A DNA stretch of 7,836 bases from CAIOHW01 sp046317855. GTDB taxonomy: Bacteria; Bdellovibrionota; UBA1018. The translations under genes and the position numbers were made by a program. Position 1 is the first letter of the stretch. Each line of letters begins with the position of its first letter. A model generated the notes under the pieces. It was not told where the DNA came from. It did not search any database and saw only the letters and a list, made by a program, of their open reading frames with translations. Shown here piece by piece: positions 6,156 through 7,836 of the stretch. The stretch lies in contig JBKCVM010000051.1 in assembly GCA_046317855.1 (NCBI GenBank), positions 1 through 7,836 on the forward strand, in the 5' to 3' direction.

Positions 6156-7836
6156 GTGGGCCACGGTTCGAGTTCAGCGCTTCCTCAGATCACCCGCAGG
6201 TCGGCACGTTTTCTGACCTGGCTCTCACTGAAACATGCGGGGATCCTCTCGATCGTGAGCCTTTTGCTTACGGCAGCCGGCGCCTATTTTTCAGTTCAAC
6301 TCTACAAGAACTTGCGCACGGACATTGAGGAGCTACTCCCGACCTATGCCCGCAGCGTGCTCGATTTGGATGAAGTCACCCGACGAATCGAGTCGATCGA
6401 GAGCCTGGGGATTGTGCTGCTTTCAGAAAAGCCCGAGCAATCCCGAAGATTCGTCGACGCCTTGACCGAGCGGCTTGAACGCGTTCCTCGCGATAAAGTG
6501 GCGGGGATCGAATACAAAATCGATCGCGAACTCAAATTCTTCAAAAATCGGCAACCGCTCTACATGGAGCTGAGCGATCTCAAGAAGGTCCGTGACTACA
6601 TCAGAGACCGCATCGAGTACGAAAAAGAGCTCTACAACCCGCTCAATATTTTCAGTGGCCGAGAACTACCCGAGCCCCAACTCGACATCGGAGCTCTCGA
6701 TCAAAAATACTCCGGAAAAGTTTCAGCTTATTCCAAATTTCCGGGCGGATATTATGCGACTCCTGACGGCAAAGTGAGGATCATCCTCGTCAATTTGCCA
6801 GGCAAGGTATCAGGCGTCAGTGCAGCGCTCGAGCTCAGGCAAATCGTCGACCGAGCCATCGCGCAGACAGGCCCTGCCAGATTTGACCCCGACATGAAGG
6901 TCCTCTTTGCAGGAAGCGTACAGAACCTGATCGAAGAGCACCACGCCCTGATCGAGGACCTGGAACTCTCCACGCTCGTAGTCATGTTTTTGGTGACCGG
7001 GGTGATCTTGGCTTTTTTTAAGGCCGTTCGCGCAACCTTTCTCTTAGTCGCAGCCCTACTCATCGGGACATTATGGACCTTTGGCGTCTCTTACTTTGCA
7101 GTGGGATACCTGAATGCCAATAGCGCCTTTCTAGGGGCCATCGTCCTTGGCAATGGAATCAACTTTGGGATCATGCTTCTTGCTCGCTACCTAGAAGAAC
7201 GTAGATCAGCAAAACCGCATGCACCGGCGCTCAGAATTGCAATAGAATCCACTCTCACAGGCACTTGGACTGCTGCTCTGGCTGCAGGGCTTGCGTATGG
7301 CTCACTCATGCTGACGGGCTTTCGGGGCTTTAAACAATTTGGCGTGATCGGTTTGATCGGAATGGTGCTTTGCTGGCTTGCCACCTTCACCGTACTCCCG
7401 TCCTTTCTCACTCTGGCGGATCGAAAAAAGCCGCTTGCCCGCCCAAAGCGCCCTCAAAGCGCCGGTCGTGCCGCACAGCTTTTTTACTCTTCTGGCTTCA
7501 TGCCTGGCCAGTGGCCAGAGCAACTCGGACGATTCATTCAGCGGTTTGCGGGCCCCATCTGGATGGGGTCTGTGGCCTTGACGCTGATTTCTCTGGCTAT
7601 GCTGGTCCGCTATTCTCCGGCAATTTTGGAGACGGACCTTTCAAAACTGCGCGACCGCCGCACCATGGAAACTGGCGCTGTGTACGTCGCAAAATACATG
7701 GACCAAGTCTTTCAACGCTACCTCTCGCCCATTGTCATCATGCCTCGAGAGCGCCAACAGGCGATCGAAATCTCCGATCGACTCAAAGAGAGTCAGAAGT
7801 CTGAAGGCAAGCACAGCCTCATCGCCGGAGTACAAA
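6156..7836 (+). CDS. RND/MMPL-family transporter (HAE3/HpnN-like), 3' end beyond the right edge
   Basis: A large inner-membrane transporter of the RND superfamily, probably exporting a lipid or other hydrophobic compound. About 560 residues are visible. TM1 lies near 28-50 and is followed by DIEELLP, the type of motif that opens the periplasmic domain (about 52-270). TM2-TM6 fall near 272-290, 294-316, 322-345, 371-388 and 397-420, with GFRGFKQFGVIG before TM6. The second repeat begins with TM7 near 468-488 and a second ETDLSKLRD motif. In TM4 the usual G-x-x-x-D-Y/F is GNGINFGIMLLARYLEER (332-349), with Asn336 where proton-coupled relatives have Asp. The start is uncertain: the frame opens after a TAG at 6144-6146, no ATG lies before TM1, and GTG 6156 is the best choice though it has no Shine-Dalgarno sequence. 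It is divergent from mlaE, so an envelope lipid role is plausible but inferred. Confidence 0.88.
   Translation, partial: MGHGSSSALPQITRRSARFLTWLSLKHAGILSIVSLLLTAAGAYFSVQLYKNLRTDIEELLPTYARSVLDLDEVTRRIESIESLGIVLLSEKPEQSRRFVDALTERLERVPRDKVAGIEYKIDRELKFFKNRQPLYMELSDLKKVRDYIRDRIEYEKELYNPLNIFSGRELPEPQLDIGALDQKYSGKVSAYSKFPGGYYATPDGKVRIILVNLPGKVSGVSAALELRQIVDRAIAQTGPARFDPDMKVLFAGSVQNLIEEHHALIEDLELSTLVVMFLVTGVILAFFKAVRATFLLVAALLIGTLWTFGVSYFAVGYLNANSAFLGAIVLGNGINFGIMLLARYLEERRSAKPHAPALRIAIESTLTGTWTAALAAGLAYGSLMLTGFRGFKQFGVIGLIGMVLCWLATFTVLPSFLTLADRKKPLARPKRPQSAGRAAQLFYSSGFMPGQWPEQLGRFIQRFAGPIWMGSVALTLISLAMLVRYSPAILETDLSKLRDRRTMETGAVYVAKYMDQVFQRYLSPIVIMPRERQQAIEISDRLKESQKSEGKHSLIAGVQ

Noticed and set aside
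6137..6183. tRNA-like stretch: GATAGCTCAGTCC resembling a D arm, then GGTTCGAGTTC resembling a T arm
   Set aside because: There is no room for an anticodon arm, the T stem and acceptor stem do not pair properly, and the stretch overlaps the start of the RND reading frame. At most a degenerate remnant, more likely chance.

Overview
The window looks like a piece of an ordinary Gram-negative chromosome with moderate GC. An Mla-type lipid transport locus points to an organism with an outer membrane. A two-ACT-domain SerB, a HisRS of the REHWQ / GMGD type and an MCE protein with a long C-terminal beta-rich domain together suggest a lineage of the former Deltaproteobacteria, perhaps Bdellovibrionota. 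That placement is inference from remembered family features, not a computed result. Nothing marks the region as mobile: no insertion sequence, integrase, phage gene or CRISPR array was seen.

Layout. Positions 1-1643 (minus strand) hold hisS followed by dut, overlapping by 16 nt; dut runs off the left edge. A 61-bp divergent gap (1644-1704) carries a perfect 15-bp palindrome and back-to-back promoter-like elements. Positions 1705-3650 (plus strand) hold serB and then a six-helix membrane protein of the Urate_ox_N (PuuD N-terminal) type, closed by a clear intrinsic terminator at 3674-3709. Converging on that terminator from the right are mlaD (5234-3708) and mlaE (6069-5272) on the minus strand. 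An 86-bp divergent gap (6070-6155) separates mlaE from a plus-strand RND/MMPL transporter that runs off the right edge.

How the genes fit together. hisS and serB are housekeeping genes (tRNA-His charging, the last step of serine synthesis) that appear to fire from overlapping divergent promoters, with the serB start predicted to be leaderless. dut follows hisS and is probably translationally coupled to it. mlaE and mlaD are the permease and substrate-binding subunits of an ABC-type phospholipid transporter, but the MlaF ATPase that usually accompanies them is not between them. The neighbouring RND protein may also handle envelope lipids. It carries Asn where TM4 of proton-driven relatives normally has Asp. 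The MCE protein appears to combine an inner-membrane anchor, an MCE ring domain, a helical stretch and a beta-rich C-terminus in one chain, so it could span the periplasm.

I did not find a convincing wholly new system. The best leads are the hisS/serB control region, the MCE-beta fusion with no adjacent ATPase, and the RND protein with its altered TM4 motif. No stretch over 300 bases lacks a gene.
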